64,000 nt of DNA. Origin: Methanolobus sp. (GTDB lineage: Archaea > Halobacteriota > Methanosarcinia > Methanosarcinales > Methanosarcinaceae). This document shows positions 47,682 to 55,639 of this stretch, piece by piece. The stretch lies in NCBI RefSeq assembly GCF_016278365.1, contig NZ_JADQBZ010000011.1, positions 196,640 to 260,639 on the forward strand, read 5' to 3'. A program made the translations under genes and the position numbers. The stretch's first letter is position 1, and every line of letters starts with the position of its first letter. The notes below the pieces were generated by a model, which was not told the origin of the DNA, searched no databases, and saw only the letters and a program-made list of their open reading frames with translations.

Positions 47682-48530
47682 ATGAAGACACCCGCCCCGT
47701 TCCCCATAACAGACGAACACATGCATATTGACCCCAGAGCCAGGGGACTCAAAGCAGTTAAGGAGTTCCAGGATGCAGGCGGCACACATATCTTCCTTGT
47801 CATGAAGCCAAGCTGGACCCTGGGAATAAAAATCACAAAACCTGAGGACCAGGTAGCTGTTTTTGAAGAGACCATAGATATATCCCGGCAGATAAACCAG
47901 ACAGGTGTCACATCTTTCCCTGTGCTTGGAGTACACCCTGCAGAAATAAGTAAACTCCTCGAATACATGGACCTTGAAAGAGCAAAAGAGACCATGAAAG
48001 GTGGACTTGACATTGCAGCAGGTTATGTGGAAAAAGGCCTTGCCGTGGGCCTTAAGAGCGGCAGACCTCATTACCCGGTTCCTGAGGATGTCTGGAACGC
48101 ATCGAACGAGATAATGGAACACGCATTTTCCCTTGCAGCCGATCTGGATTGCGCTGTCCAGCTACACACGGAGAGCGTGGGGGAGCCGGAACTTGTTGAT
48201 ATAACGGAGCGAGCCACAAAGACAGGAATTAAACTGCACAGGGTTGTCAAACACTACGCTCCGCCGTTGGTCAGCGTGTGCGAGAGACTCGGGATATTCC
48301 CCGGGGTGCTTGCAGGGAAGGGAGCCATTGAAGAAGCCTTGCAGCAGGGTACCCGGTTTATGATGGAAACAGATTACATCGATGATCCGGAGAGGCCGGG
48401 AGCTGTACTGGGGCCAAAGACAATCCCGAAAAGGACACTCAAACTTGCAGAGCAATATGGAGAGGATATCTTCTGGAAGATCCATAAGGAGAATCCTGAA
48501 AAGGTATATAGTGTGGACATAGAGATATGA
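47682..48530 (+). CDS. TatD-like metal-dependent hydrolase (COG1099-type)
   Basis: 282 residues of the TatD/PHP-like amidohydrolase fold: ITDEHMHIDPRARGLKAV (HxH), FPVLGVHPAEISKLL, GLAVGLKSGRPHYPVPEDV, CAVQLHTESVGEPELV, GIKLHRVVKHYAPP, and RFMMETDYIDDPERPG. It belongs to the archaeal group of predicted hydrolases with unknown substrate. It is monocistronic; the minus-strand glycerate kinase gene ends 12 nt after it. Confidence 0.88.
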   Translation: MKTPAPFPITDEHMHIDPRARGLKAVKEFQDAGGTHIFLVMKPSWTLGIKITKPEDQVAVFEETIDISRQINQTGVTSFPVLGVHPAEISKLLEYMDLERAKETMKGGLDIAAGYVEKGLAVGLKSGRPHYPVPEDVWNASNEIMEHAFSLAADLDCAVQLHTESVGEPELVDITERATKTGIKLHRVVKHYAPPLVSVCERLGIFPGVLAGKGAIEEALQQGTRFMMETDYIDDPERPGAVLGPKTIPKRTLKLAEQYGEDIFWKIHKENPEKVYSVDIEI

Positions 48531-48542
48531 GAAATAACAAGA

Positions 48543-49871
48543 TCAAGTGTCCCCTTGTACAAGCAGGACATATATATCCATTACATTAGTCCCTGTAGGA
48601 CCGGTAATAAACAGATCCTCCGTTTCCTTGAAGAACTGGTAAGAATTGTTGTGCTGCAGCATGACCCTGGCTTCCATTTGCACATCTTGTCCTTTGTCAA
48701 CAGTGTCACCATCTGCAAAAGCACCGGCTGCATCTGTCGGACCGTCATTCCCATCTGTTGCAGCTGCAAGAAGCAGCATGTTTTCCAGGCCCTCAACCTC
48801 TATAGCAAAAGAAAGGGCCAGTTCCTGGCATCTTCCGCCCTTACCCCTGCCCCTGATAGTAACAGTCGGTTCCCCGCCTGCAAGGATACATACCGGCAAA
48901 GGTAGCGGTACTGCATTTGCCCTTTCTTCCTTTGCTATGGAGGCGATTACCTTTGCAACCTCTTTTGCCTCACCCGCAAGTGAGGATGTCAGCAGCAGAG
49001 TATTATAGCCAAGCTCATTCGCTTTTTTCGTAGCTTCCTCAAGTGCAAGGAGATTATTGCCTACGAGATAGTTGTAGCATTTCTCAAACATGGGACCTTC
49101 CAACTTGGGAGTATCCTCTATTACACCTTCAAGTCCGTCTTCCAGCAAACCCTGGACTGCTGAGGATAATTGCAGGCCATATCTGAGCACTATTTCCTGG
49201 AAATCATCAAATGTTGACCTGTCGGGAACAGTCGGTCCAGAGGCTATGACATCCAGGGAATCGCCTACAACATCTGAGAGGATGAGACTCACTGATTCGG
49301 AAGGGTATGCAATTTTCGCAAGTCCTCCACCCTTTACTGCAGAAAGATGTTTTCGTACAGTGTTTATTTCATCGATGGTAGCTCCGACCCGAAGAAGCTT
49401 ATCCGTGAGATTGATAATATCTGTAAGGGCAATGCCTTTGCGCGGGAGGGTCATAAGCGCCGAGCCACCGCCTGAGATCAGGAAGAATATAAGGTCTTTC
49501 GGACCAGTCCTCTCAAGAAAATCGCGTATTTTCTTTGCCGCAAGAACTCCATTGTCATCAGGTATAGGATGGCCTGCTTCCATTACTATTATTTTATTAA
49601 GAGAACCTGCAAAGCCATATTTGGTTATAGCGTAGCCTTCAGAAATTTTCTCACCAAGTATATCCTCAAGAGCAGCAGACATAGATGTAGAAGCTTTTCC
49701 AAAAGCAACTACGTAAATATTAGTATATAAGGAAATGTCATAGGATCTGCTTCCAATATGTAAGATATCGCCTTTCCTCTGCACAGACCGCTGAATACAT
49801 GCATATGGATTCACAGCAGCGATGGCCTGTGAAACAATTCCCACGGCATCAGATCTTAAATTCTTTTGCAT
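48543..49871 (-). CDS. gckA: Glycerate 2-kinase (GckA/MOFRL family)
   Basis: ATP-dependent phosphorylation of D-glycerate to 2-phosphoglycerate. 442 residues: an N-terminal DUF4147 region (YVVAFGKASTSMSAALED, VMEAGHPIPDDNGVLAAKK, FFLISGGGSALM, INTVRKHLSAVKGGGLA, SDVVGDSLDVIASGPTVPD) and a C-terminal MOFRL domain (LAGGEPTVTIRGRGKGGRCQ, AATDGNDGPTDAAGAFAD). Its product enters just above enolase and the pyruvate kinase encoded at 55.6-57.1 kb. Confidence 0.93.
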   Translation of the reverse strand: MQKNLRSDAVGIVSQAIAAVNPYACIQRSVQRKGDILHIGSRSYDISLYTNIYVVAFGKASTSMSAALEDILGEKISEGYAITKYGFAGSLNKIIVMEAGHPIPDDNGVLAAKKIRDFLERTGPKDLIFFLISGGGSALMTLPRKGIALTDIINLTDKLLRVGATIDEINTVRKHLSAVKGGGLAKIAYPSESVSLILSDVVGDSLDVIASGPTVPDRSTFDDFQEIVLRYGLQLSSAVQGLLEDGLEGVIEDTPKLEGPMFEKCYNYLVGNNLLALEEATKKANELGYNTLLLTSSLAGEAKEVAKVIASIAKEERANAVPLPLPVCILAGGEPTVTIRGRGKGGRCQELALSFAIEVEGLENMLLLAAATDGNDGPTDAAGAFADGDTVDKGQDVQMEARVMLQHNNSYQFFKETEDLFITGPTGTNVMDIYVLLVQGDT

Positions 49872-49901
49872 GAATCAATCCTCTCGAAATAATATCGTAC
49901 C

Positions 49902-50272
49902 TTAAGCTCTGCCATATCTACCTGTTAACTGTCCCTGCGCCAATGTATGACCCTGCATTAACTTTTCGACCTGCTTTATTCCCGAACCGCCTGGCAGATC
50001 AATCTCCGTATCAAGTGCAAATACCTTAAAACGATATTGGTGTATTCCCGCAGAAGGACAAGGACTACCATATATAGCCCCCCGTAACTACTAGTCCCTA
50101 TTACTCCCGGAAAACGGGTCTCTCCTGCCTTCAATCCAGGTTGCATGATCCAGACTGACCAGTGAATGAAACTGCCTGAAGAAGAATCAGGGTCATCTAC
50201 CAGTAACATCAGACTTTCCGTCTCCTCCGGGATACATGCCCCATTCACAAAGGCGCTGCTTGAGACCATCAA
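49902..50272 (-). pseudogene. Degraded PEBP/YbhB-YbcL (Raf kinase inhibitor-like) gene
   Basis: The start reads VSSSAFVNGACIP and then jumps to EETESLMLLVDDPDSSSGSF, missing the usual YTCxGxNxSPPL block of about 20 residues. HWSVWIMQP and GTSSYGG follow. A frameshift near 50080 moves the family's C-terminus into another frame, where CPSAGIHQYRFKVFALDTEI and MQGHTLAQGQLTGRYGR are clear and end at a stop at 49902. With one internal deletion and one frameshift the gene should be inactive. It lies upstream of glycerate kinase on the same strand. Confidence 0.8.
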
Positions 50273-50282
50273 CTATCTACCC

Positions 50283-50417
50283 CAGGACTTCCTGCAGTTT
50301 ATCAAGTGAGCCGGCAGTGTCCGTCTGTGGTCCGGTATCATTGTCCCCATGTATCCGGTCTCCATTATGAAACACAATGATATCACCAGAAACAACAGAA
50401 GCATTTTTGAAGGTTAT
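50283..50417 (-). pseudogene. Possible remnant of a polysaccharide-deacetylase-like C-terminus
   Basis: Between stops, one minus-strand frame reads TFKNASVVSGDIIVFHNGDR and ends SLDKLQEVLG. The GDIIVFHNG element resembles the last strand and His loop of polysaccharide deacetylases, and AGSLDKLQEVL resembles their final helix. There is no start codon or upstream body, so at best this is a fragment next to the PEBP pseudogene. The family assignment is tentative. Confidence 0.25.
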
Positions 50418-50573
50418 TCACAACATACCGCCCGCCCGTATCCAGTTTGCTGGAAACTGCTTATTTGTCCCCAGTTATAAATCAACAACTGTCTATTTAT
50501 GGCTTTTGTAACTCAAAAACCGGAAAGAATGTCCTGAAACCTTCTGCAGGCAAATGTAGTCAGGAAGCCCATA

Positions 50574-50759
50574 TTATTCTTCCGGTATGATGACCCATGC
50601 AATCAGGTAGACAAGCAGGCCTGACCCAAAACCCATTAAAGTTGCAGCGGCTACAAGCAGCCTTATGACTACAGGGTCAACACCAAGGTATTCCCCAACA
50701 CCACTGCACACGCCTGCAATCACCCTGTCATGTTTGAGCCTTCTTAACTGTTTAACCAT
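50574..50759 (-). CDS. PspC-domain membrane protein
   Basis: 61 residues consisting of a single PspC domain: LRRLKHDRVIAGVCSGVGEYLGVDPVVIRLL followed by one transmembrane helix (LLVYLIAWVIIPEE); here the first block is GVCSGVGEYLGVDPVVIRLL. PspC proteins respond to envelope stress with PspA, which is encoded about 11 kb away. It is a short stand-alone version and appears intact. Confidence 0.88.
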   Translation of the reverse strand: MVKQLRRLKHDRVIAGVCSGVGEYLGVDPVVIRLLVAAATLMGFGSGLLVYLIAWVIIPEE

Positions 50760-50844
50760 AAGATCACAATCCAGAGTAACTCATCCTTTTACTTAAACTT
50801 TTACTTAATACATATTTTACAGGGTTATTTGACACGCTGCCTGA

Positions 50845-51201
50845 TCATAGCTGGCATAACTTGCAGTTGGAGTTCTCACATTCATCATTCTCGAATTTCC
50901 ACTTCAGACCCCATTTCTTGATGTTCTGGATGATATTAAGGAACTCTTCGCCGCTTTCTGTCAGGGAATACTCGCACTTGATAGGAACTGATGAGTTATC
51001 TACCACCTTTCTGACAAATCCCTGTTCCTCAAGTTCTTTCAGCCTTAAAGATAGTGTTTTGGGGGTAACATCCTGAAGCCGGGTCTTGAGCTCATTGAAG
51101 CGCTTCTGCTTTTGTTCACCCTTGTACAGTTCAAGAAGGATACAGAGAGACCATTTTTTTCCGATTATATCAACTGTTTTGTATATAGTACAGTCTTTCA
51201 T
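50845..51201 (-). CDS. HxlR-family winged-helix regulator with C-terminal cysteine cluster
   Basis: About 118 residues. The HxlR fold is shown by IIGKKWSLCILLELYKGEQK, FNELKTRLQDVTPKTLSLRL, and LEEQGFVRKVVDNSSVPIKC. The C-terminus CENSNCKLCQL adds a CxxxxCxxC cluster, and Cys4 sits near the N-terminus, so metal or redox sensing is plausible. ATG 51201 is preferred to TTG 51210. It is divergent from the sulfite reductase gene, with about 90 bp between starts, and is its likely regulator. Confidence 0.87.
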   Translation of the reverse strand: MKDCTIYKTVDIIGKKWSLCILLELYKGEQKQKRFNELKTRLQDVTPKTLSLRLKELEEQGFVRKVVDNSSVPIKCEYSLTESGEEFLNIIQNIKKWGLKWKFENDECENSNCKLCQL

Positions 51202-51291
51202 AGTATCCAATTAGAAACTACCGGATATATATGTCCCTGCATGGTATACCTGTATGTTCATAAGTTATTTTGGATGAAGGAGTGAATTAAT

Positions 51292-51951
51292 ATGTCAAAA
51301 GACCTACTTGAAAAAGGAGCTATCCTGCAAAGAGATAAGGAAACGTATGCTATTGCACCACACACACCGGGTGGAATTGTTTCAGCTCAACAACTTCGTA
51401 AGATTGCAGATGTTGCGGAGAAGTATAACGCTGCAACATTGAAGGTAACTTCATCCCAGAGAATTGCGATTGTAGGATTGAAGGAAGAGGATCTCGATAA
51501 TGCATGGAAGGAACTTGGAATTAAACCAGGCGCTGCCATAGGTATTTGTGTCAGGAGTATAAAGATATGTCCGGGTACTACATTCTGCAAGCGCGGACAA
51601 CAGGACGCTGTCGGCCTTGGGCTCAAACTTGACGAGAAATATCACGGAATGCCGCTTCCATCCAAATTCAAGATGGCTGTTTCCGGATGTGCGAACTCAT
51701 GTTCAGAACCTGCCATAAAGGATATCGGAGTCATGGGCACTCCAAAAGGATACACACTTATGGTTGGAGGTAACGCAGCTATCAAACCAAGACTTGCTGA
51801 TGTCATAGCAGATGAATTGTCTGAGGATGAAGTACTCCAGCTTGTTGATAAGATAATCAGCTTCTGCAAGACCAACGGTTCAAAGCATCGCCTGGGCAGA
51901 GTTATCGATGAGATGGGCATTGATAGCTTCAAAAAAGAGATCGGCTTATAA
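51292..51951 (+). CDS. Small siroheme/[4Fe-4S] assimilatory-type sulfite reductase
   Basis: 219 residues, matching the low-molecular-weight sulfite reductase of Methanosarcina (P590) and related archaeal proteins. One ferredoxin-like half-repeat (AIAPHTPGGIVSAQQLRKIA, VTSSQRIAIVGL) is followed by the siroheme-Fe-S motifs KICPGTTFCKRG (C-x5-C) and AVSGCANSCSEPAIKDIG (C-x3-C). It would reduce sulfite to sulfide with a ferredoxin-type donor; a ferredoxin is encoded two genes downstream. A GAAGGAG-like site precedes the ATG. It is the first gene of a four-gene run. Confidence 0.93.
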   Translation: MSKDLLEKGAILQRDKETYAIAPHTPGGIVSAQQLRKIADVAEKYNAATLKVTSSQRIAIVGLKEEDLDNAWKELGIKPGAAIGICVRSIKICPGTTFCKRGQQDAVGLGLKLDEKYHGMPLPSKFKMAVSGCANSCSEPAIKDIGVMGTPKGYTLMVGGNAAIKPRLADVIADELSEDEVLQLVDKIISFCKTNGSKHRLGRVIDEMGIDSFKKEIGL

Positions 51952-52028
51952 GTCATAAATTATTTTCCGGGGAAAGTTTCCCTGCTTTTATTTAATGTAT
52001 CAAACTTCTTAATAGCGGAGCTGATGTT

Positions 52029-52370
52029 ATAGGAGATATTGAACCTGCAACAAAAATAGCAGTAATAAGATGTGATATTGTATCAGAGACATGTCCCGGT
52101 GTCGGTTGCCTCAAGGCTTTCAACAGACGTACAGTATATTTCAGGGACTACGATCAGAATGCCGAGATGATAGCATTTTTCACATGCGGTGGATGCTCAG
52201 GGCGCAGGGTCCACAGGCTGGTAAAATCCCTCCTGAAACATAGAGTGGATGTTATTCATCTTAGTTCCTGCATGCAGATGGATAATTACCCTGAGTGCCC
52301 TCATATCGAAGAGATAAAAAGGACTATTACCAATGCAAATATAAAACTGGTTATGGGAACACACCACTGA
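52029..52370 (+). CDS. CGGC-domain protein, probable ATA start
   Basis: About 113 residues of the small cysteine-rich CGGC family of unknown function: KIAVIRCDIVSETCPGVGCL at the N-terminus, FFTCGGCSGRRVHRLVKSL, and IHLSSCMQMDNYPECPHIEE. At least seven cysteines suggest metal or Fe-S binding. The first ATG in frame (52167) would delete half the family domain, including both N-terminal cysteine motifs. No ATG, GTG or TTG exists between the upstream stop and 52167. ATA 52029 is 8 nt after GGAG (52017-52020, within GGAGCTGAT) and gives MGDIEPATKIAVIRC. It sits between sulfite reductase and ferredoxin. Confidence 0.85.
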   Translation: MGDIEPATKIAVIRCDIVSETCPGVGCLKAFNRRTVYFRDYDQNAEMIAFFTCGGCSGRRVHRLVKSLLKHRVDVIHLSSCMQMDNYPECPHIEEIKRTITNANIKLVMGTHH

Positions 52371-52389
52371 GTGTTCTGGGGAGTTAAAC

Positions 52390-52758
52390 ATGGTTAAAAG
52401 ATCAATAGTCAAAATCGATGAAGAGAAATGCACAGGATGCGGAAAATGCATATCACCATGTGCAGAGGGAGCAATAGAGCTTGTCAATGGCAAAGCAAAG
52501 GTGGTTTCTGATGATCTCTGTGATGGAATGGGGTTTTGTATAGGACTATGCCCTGTTGGGGCAATTACCGTAGAGCAGAGACATACCCTTGAATTCAATC
52601 CTGAAAAAGCCCATGCACAACCTAAGAAGACCGATACATCCATTCAATGCTTCAGTTGCGGCTGCGGAGAGGAAAAAGCATACCTTATGCCTGCCAGGCA
52701 CAAGATGGAAAGCATATGGGTATGTACACAATGCCTTCCAAAGCTGATACATGGATAA
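52390..52758 (+). CDS. Ferredoxin-like 2[4Fe-4S] protein with extra cysteine domain
   Basis: 122 residues. The first half has two cluster motifs: CTGCGKCISPCAEGAI and CDGMGFCIGLCPVGAI (in the second, one CxxC spacing is altered to CDGMGFC). The C-terminal ~50 residues hold CFSCGCGEEKAYL and VCTQCLPKLIHG, probably a zinc or third Fe-S site. It lies 20 nt after the CGGC gene and 6 nt before the GXGXG gene, so it is a likely electron carrier for the sulfite reductase run. Confidence 0.9.
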   Translation: MVKRSIVKIDEEKCTGCGKCISPCAEGAIELVNGKAKVVSDDLCDGMGFCIGLCPVGAITVEQRHTLEFNPEKAHAQPKKTDTSIQCFSCGCGEEKAYLMPARHKMESIWVCTQCLPKLIHG

Positions 52759-52764
52759 AGTAAC

Positions 52765-53745
52765 ATGCCTGTCAAAATAGAATTAACAGCTAGTGCAGAC
52801 TACCTGCTGGACTATACTTTCAATTTTTACTGGCATAACAAGTCATTAGATCCTGATAGTATAATCCCTTTTCAGAAAGATACCAAACTGAGCTATCGGG
52901 ACCTTGTAATGGCACTGAAAAACGGAAAAGATGTTAAGATAACAGGGAATGTCGGCAGGAACTTTGCCTATAGCGCAGGGGCTGACCTGCAGCACCTGGG
53001 CGGGAGCGGTAATGTGGAAAGTGCTGGCAGGATATTTGTGGACGGGAATATCAGGCCTGAAGCTGCCATGGGAATGGTTGCAGGCACACTCTATGTAGCG
53101 GGCAGTATCAGCGAGCCATTAGGAAATATCATTGAAGTCAGGCCAGATATTCAAAGCTATCGTAAGTTCCGCTCCATAACAGACATTGTATGCAACGGCC
53201 CTGGAAAAGACGTCCTTGTGTCAAACAGCTACAACCCAGATGACAGGACACTTTTACTCAACGATGGCATCCTCAGGGGAACCATAGGAGCACGTTGCGC
53301 CGCCTCCATGACTATCCGCGTAGAAGGGAATGCACATAATGGTACAGGTGTACTCATGCGCGAAGGTATGATAATAGTGAACGGTAACGCCGGTATGAAC
53401 ACCGGATCGCACCTTAATGGAGGGACGGTAGCTATTCTTGGCAGCGTCGGAGAGTTTGCAGGCGCCTATATGAAACGCGGTCTTCTTGCCTTTAAGGATG
53501 CTAAGGGCTACATCGGTGCAGGGATGACAGGTGGTACAATATATTCAAGAAGCAGAGTTAAAACAAATCCCCCTGTCGGAAAGGTCAGGATGGGAAGAGA
53601 GGACGCTGCACTGATGCACAAAATAATGGCAGCCGGCAGGATAGATGCTGCTCTGTACAACAAGTATGAGCTTGAACCTGAAAAGGAAAAGTATATAGAA
53701 GTACGCATGCGCGATGGGTCCATTGTCCTCAGAAAGGCAGATTAA
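52765..53745 (+). CDS. GXGXG-motif protein (glutamate-synthase alpha-C/FwdC-like beta-helix)
   Basis: 326 residues. From residue ~50 on it is a right-handed beta-helix of repeated G-x-G turns: ITGNVGRNFAYSAGADLQHL, GRIFVDGNIRPEAAMGMVAG, GNAHNGTGVLMREGMIIVNG, GNAGMNTGSHLNGGTVAILG, and GYIGAGMTGGTIYSRS. This fold occurs in glutamate synthase and formylmethanofuran dehydrogenase subunit C, but the protein lacks their partner subunits nearby. It ends the sulfite reductase run and overlaps the 3' end of the sensor kinase gene by 4 nt. Substrate and partner are unknown. Confidence 0.87.
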   Translation: MPVKIELTASADYLLDYTFNFYWHNKSLDPDSIIPFQKDTKLSYRDLVMALKNGKDVKITGNVGRNFAYSAGADLQHLGGSGNVESAGRIFVDGNIRPEAAMGMVAGTLYVAGSISEPLGNIIEVRPDIQSYRKFRSITDIVCNGPGKDVLVSNSYNPDDRTLLLNDGILRGTIGARCAASMTIRVEGNAHNGTGVLMREGMIIVNGNAGMNTGSHLNGGTVAILGSVGEFAGAYMKRGLLAFKDAKGYIGAGMTGGTIYSRSRVKTNPPVGKVRMGREDAALMHKIMAAGRIDAALYNKYELEPEKEKYIEVRMRDGSIVLRKAD

Positions 53746-55484
53746 TGTATGGCTGCACCAGGATCACATTTTTTGAGGGCGACCCAGAACACGGAACCTT
53801 TTCCTTCCGGATTGTCGTTCACGCCAACAAAGCCGTTATGAAGATCGATTATCCTCTTGACGATAGCAAGTCCAAGACCTGATCCCTTTATACCTTTCCT
53901 GTCAGCCCTTGTAAAGCGCTCAAATATTCGGGATTTGTTCTCATCAGTAACACCATCCCCATTATCGATGACATGAACCTTCCAGTAGGCTCCCGCATCG
54001 ACTACTTCCACCTTGATTCTGCTTCCCTCAGGACTGTATTTAATAGCATTGGACATAAGGTTTGAGAATACCTCTTCTATTATCTCATTTACTCTTGAAG
54101 GATATTTACCAGGAGTTACAAGCTCCATTGTGATGTTTTTTTCCATCAGGCTATGATCAAAGCTTTCAGCTACATTTCTTATTATAGCACCCAGATCATT
54201 CCTGTTCAGCTCCAGTTCATGGGACGATTCAAGTCTTGCAAGCTTTGCGGCGGAGTCGATCATGGATATCAGCTTGTCGGTTTGCCGGTCGATCGTTTTA
54301 ATGATCTTTCTTTTCTCTTCGTCCTCTTCTTTGAAGTATAACACATCATTGAAACCTTTGATAGCTCCGGCCGGGTTCAGGAGGTCATGCCGCATTATAT
54401 CCGTAAAGAGGTCCTTGAGTTTGTTAGACCTTTCAAGTTCTGCCTTTTTGATCTTCTCTGTTGTCAGGCGGTCATACGTGACAATCAGAACGAGCAGCAT
54501 GGAGAAGAGGACCACCCAGTACCAGTGCTGTGTCATTGCATCATTCAGGGAGACTCTGCCGTAGTTCTCATAAGGACCCAGGCGCAATTCTCTCATGAGA
54601 TCATGCACTGGCGCATAATCAAGAGGGATAGTCCAGCCTGCGTAATTACCGGACTGTGCCGCAATATTATCAGAGGGCATACTGAGCAACGCAATTGCTA
54701 CCTCTTCTGAAAGATCAAGGGATGTAGTACTCGCTTTTGAGAATGCCCATTCGGGATAGAGCTCCGTGCTGAGCAGGAAAGGAAAGCCTTCCACATGTTG
54801 CTGATTGATCACCTTGAACTCTGAAAGGTTTATCCTTCCTTCCGCTTCAAGCCGCTCCAGCACATCAGTCCTGATGATACCTGCATCGACATTCCCGCTC
54901 ATCACAGCATAAACTACAGCATCATGTGTTTTCCCAAAGGAAATGTGGCTGAAATCCCTTCTATGATCGATACCGCTCTGCTCCATGGTTCGCACAGCTA
55001 TCCAGAACCCTCCGAATGAATGCTCATCCACTGCCATCAGCGACTTACCCTGAAGGTCACTGAGCTCGTTGATATTAGTGTTATCAGATTTGGTAATGAT
55101 AACTCCGCCATATTCTGTGTAGGCGTTACCATCCCAACGGTTCTTCAAGGTAGCTATCCTGTTAATCCCGTAAGTGGATTCCAGTTCCACATACAGGAAG
55201 GGGTCTGTCAGGACAAAATCAACTTCCTCATTGCTTACTGCATCAAATACCTCATCATAATCCAGAGGCAGTATCTCAAAAGTACATTCCGGAACCTCAT
55301 CGGAGAGGTATTCTGCCGTTTTGGCCAGCGTGTTCAGGGAATGGTCCGGACCTCTGTGGGAAAGTATCCCTATCACATAAACATTTTCTTCACACGATGC
55401 AATTGGCAGGAAAAGAAGGCCAAAGAGCATCAGAAGTAAGGAAAACCGGGCGACTATTGAATGTAGCTTCATTACAGTATGCAA
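53742..55484 (-). CDS. Sensor histidine kinase with PhnD-like periplasmic binding domain (TtrS-like layout)
   Basis: 580 residues. Signal peptide 1-31; a phosphonate/tetrathionate-type binding domain at about 35-290 (GILSHRGPDHSLNTLAKTAE, FVLTDPFLYVELE, GKSLMAVDEHSFGGFW, AGIIRTDVLERL); a transmembrane helix near 313-335; HisKA with FTDIMRHDLLNPAGAIKGF (His366); and an ATPase domain with NLMSNAIKYSPEG, VIDNGDGVTDENKSRIFERF and GSGLGLAIVKRI. The layout resembles TtrS, the tetrathionate sensor. It faces the sulfite reductase run convergently, so a sulfur-compound signal is possible. No response regulator is adjacent. Confidence 0.9.
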   Translation of the reverse strand: MHTVMKLHSIVARFSLLLMLFGLLFLPIASCEENVYVIGILSHRGPDHSLNTLAKTAEYLSDEVPECTFEILPLDYDEVFDAVSNEEVDFVLTDPFLYVELESTYGINRIATLKNRWDGNAYTEYGGVIITKSDNTNINELSDLQGKSLMAVDEHSFGGFWIAVRTMEQSGIDHRRDFSHISFGKTHDAVVYAVMSGNVDAGIIRTDVLERLEAEGRINLSEFKVINQQHVEGFPFLLSTELYPEWAFSKASTTSLDLSEEVAIALLSMPSDNIAAQSGNYAGWTIPLDYAPVHDLMRELRLGPYENYGRVSLNDAMTQHWYWVVLFSMLLVLIVTYDRLTTEKIKKAELERSNKLKDLFTDIMRHDLLNPAGAIKGFNDVLYFKEEDEEKRKIIKTIDRQTDKLISMIDSAAKLARLESSHELELNRNDLGAIIRNVAESFDHSLMEKNITMELVTPGKYPSRVNEIIEEVFSNLMSNAIKYSPEGSRIKVEVVDAGAYWKVHVIDNGDGVTDENKSRIFERFTRADRKGIKGSGLGLAIVKRIIDLHNGFVGVNDNPEGKGSVFWVALKKCDPGAAIH

Positions 55485-55639
55485 CTCTTGTGATGGTAAG
55501 AGACATGAGACTCCTACGCGTTACTATCAACTTGTAGGATAGCTATATCCATATATAAATATAATTGTGTATATAAGTTGATTAGAATAAAAAAAGGAAA
55601 GTGGGAGTGCATATTATATTATGCATCCGGTAATTGTTG

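Noticed and set aside
51292..51951. Small sulfite reductase as a truncated pseudogene of a full-length enzyme
   Set aside because: The length and both cluster motifs match the known low-molecular-weight methanogen enzyme, so it is complete.
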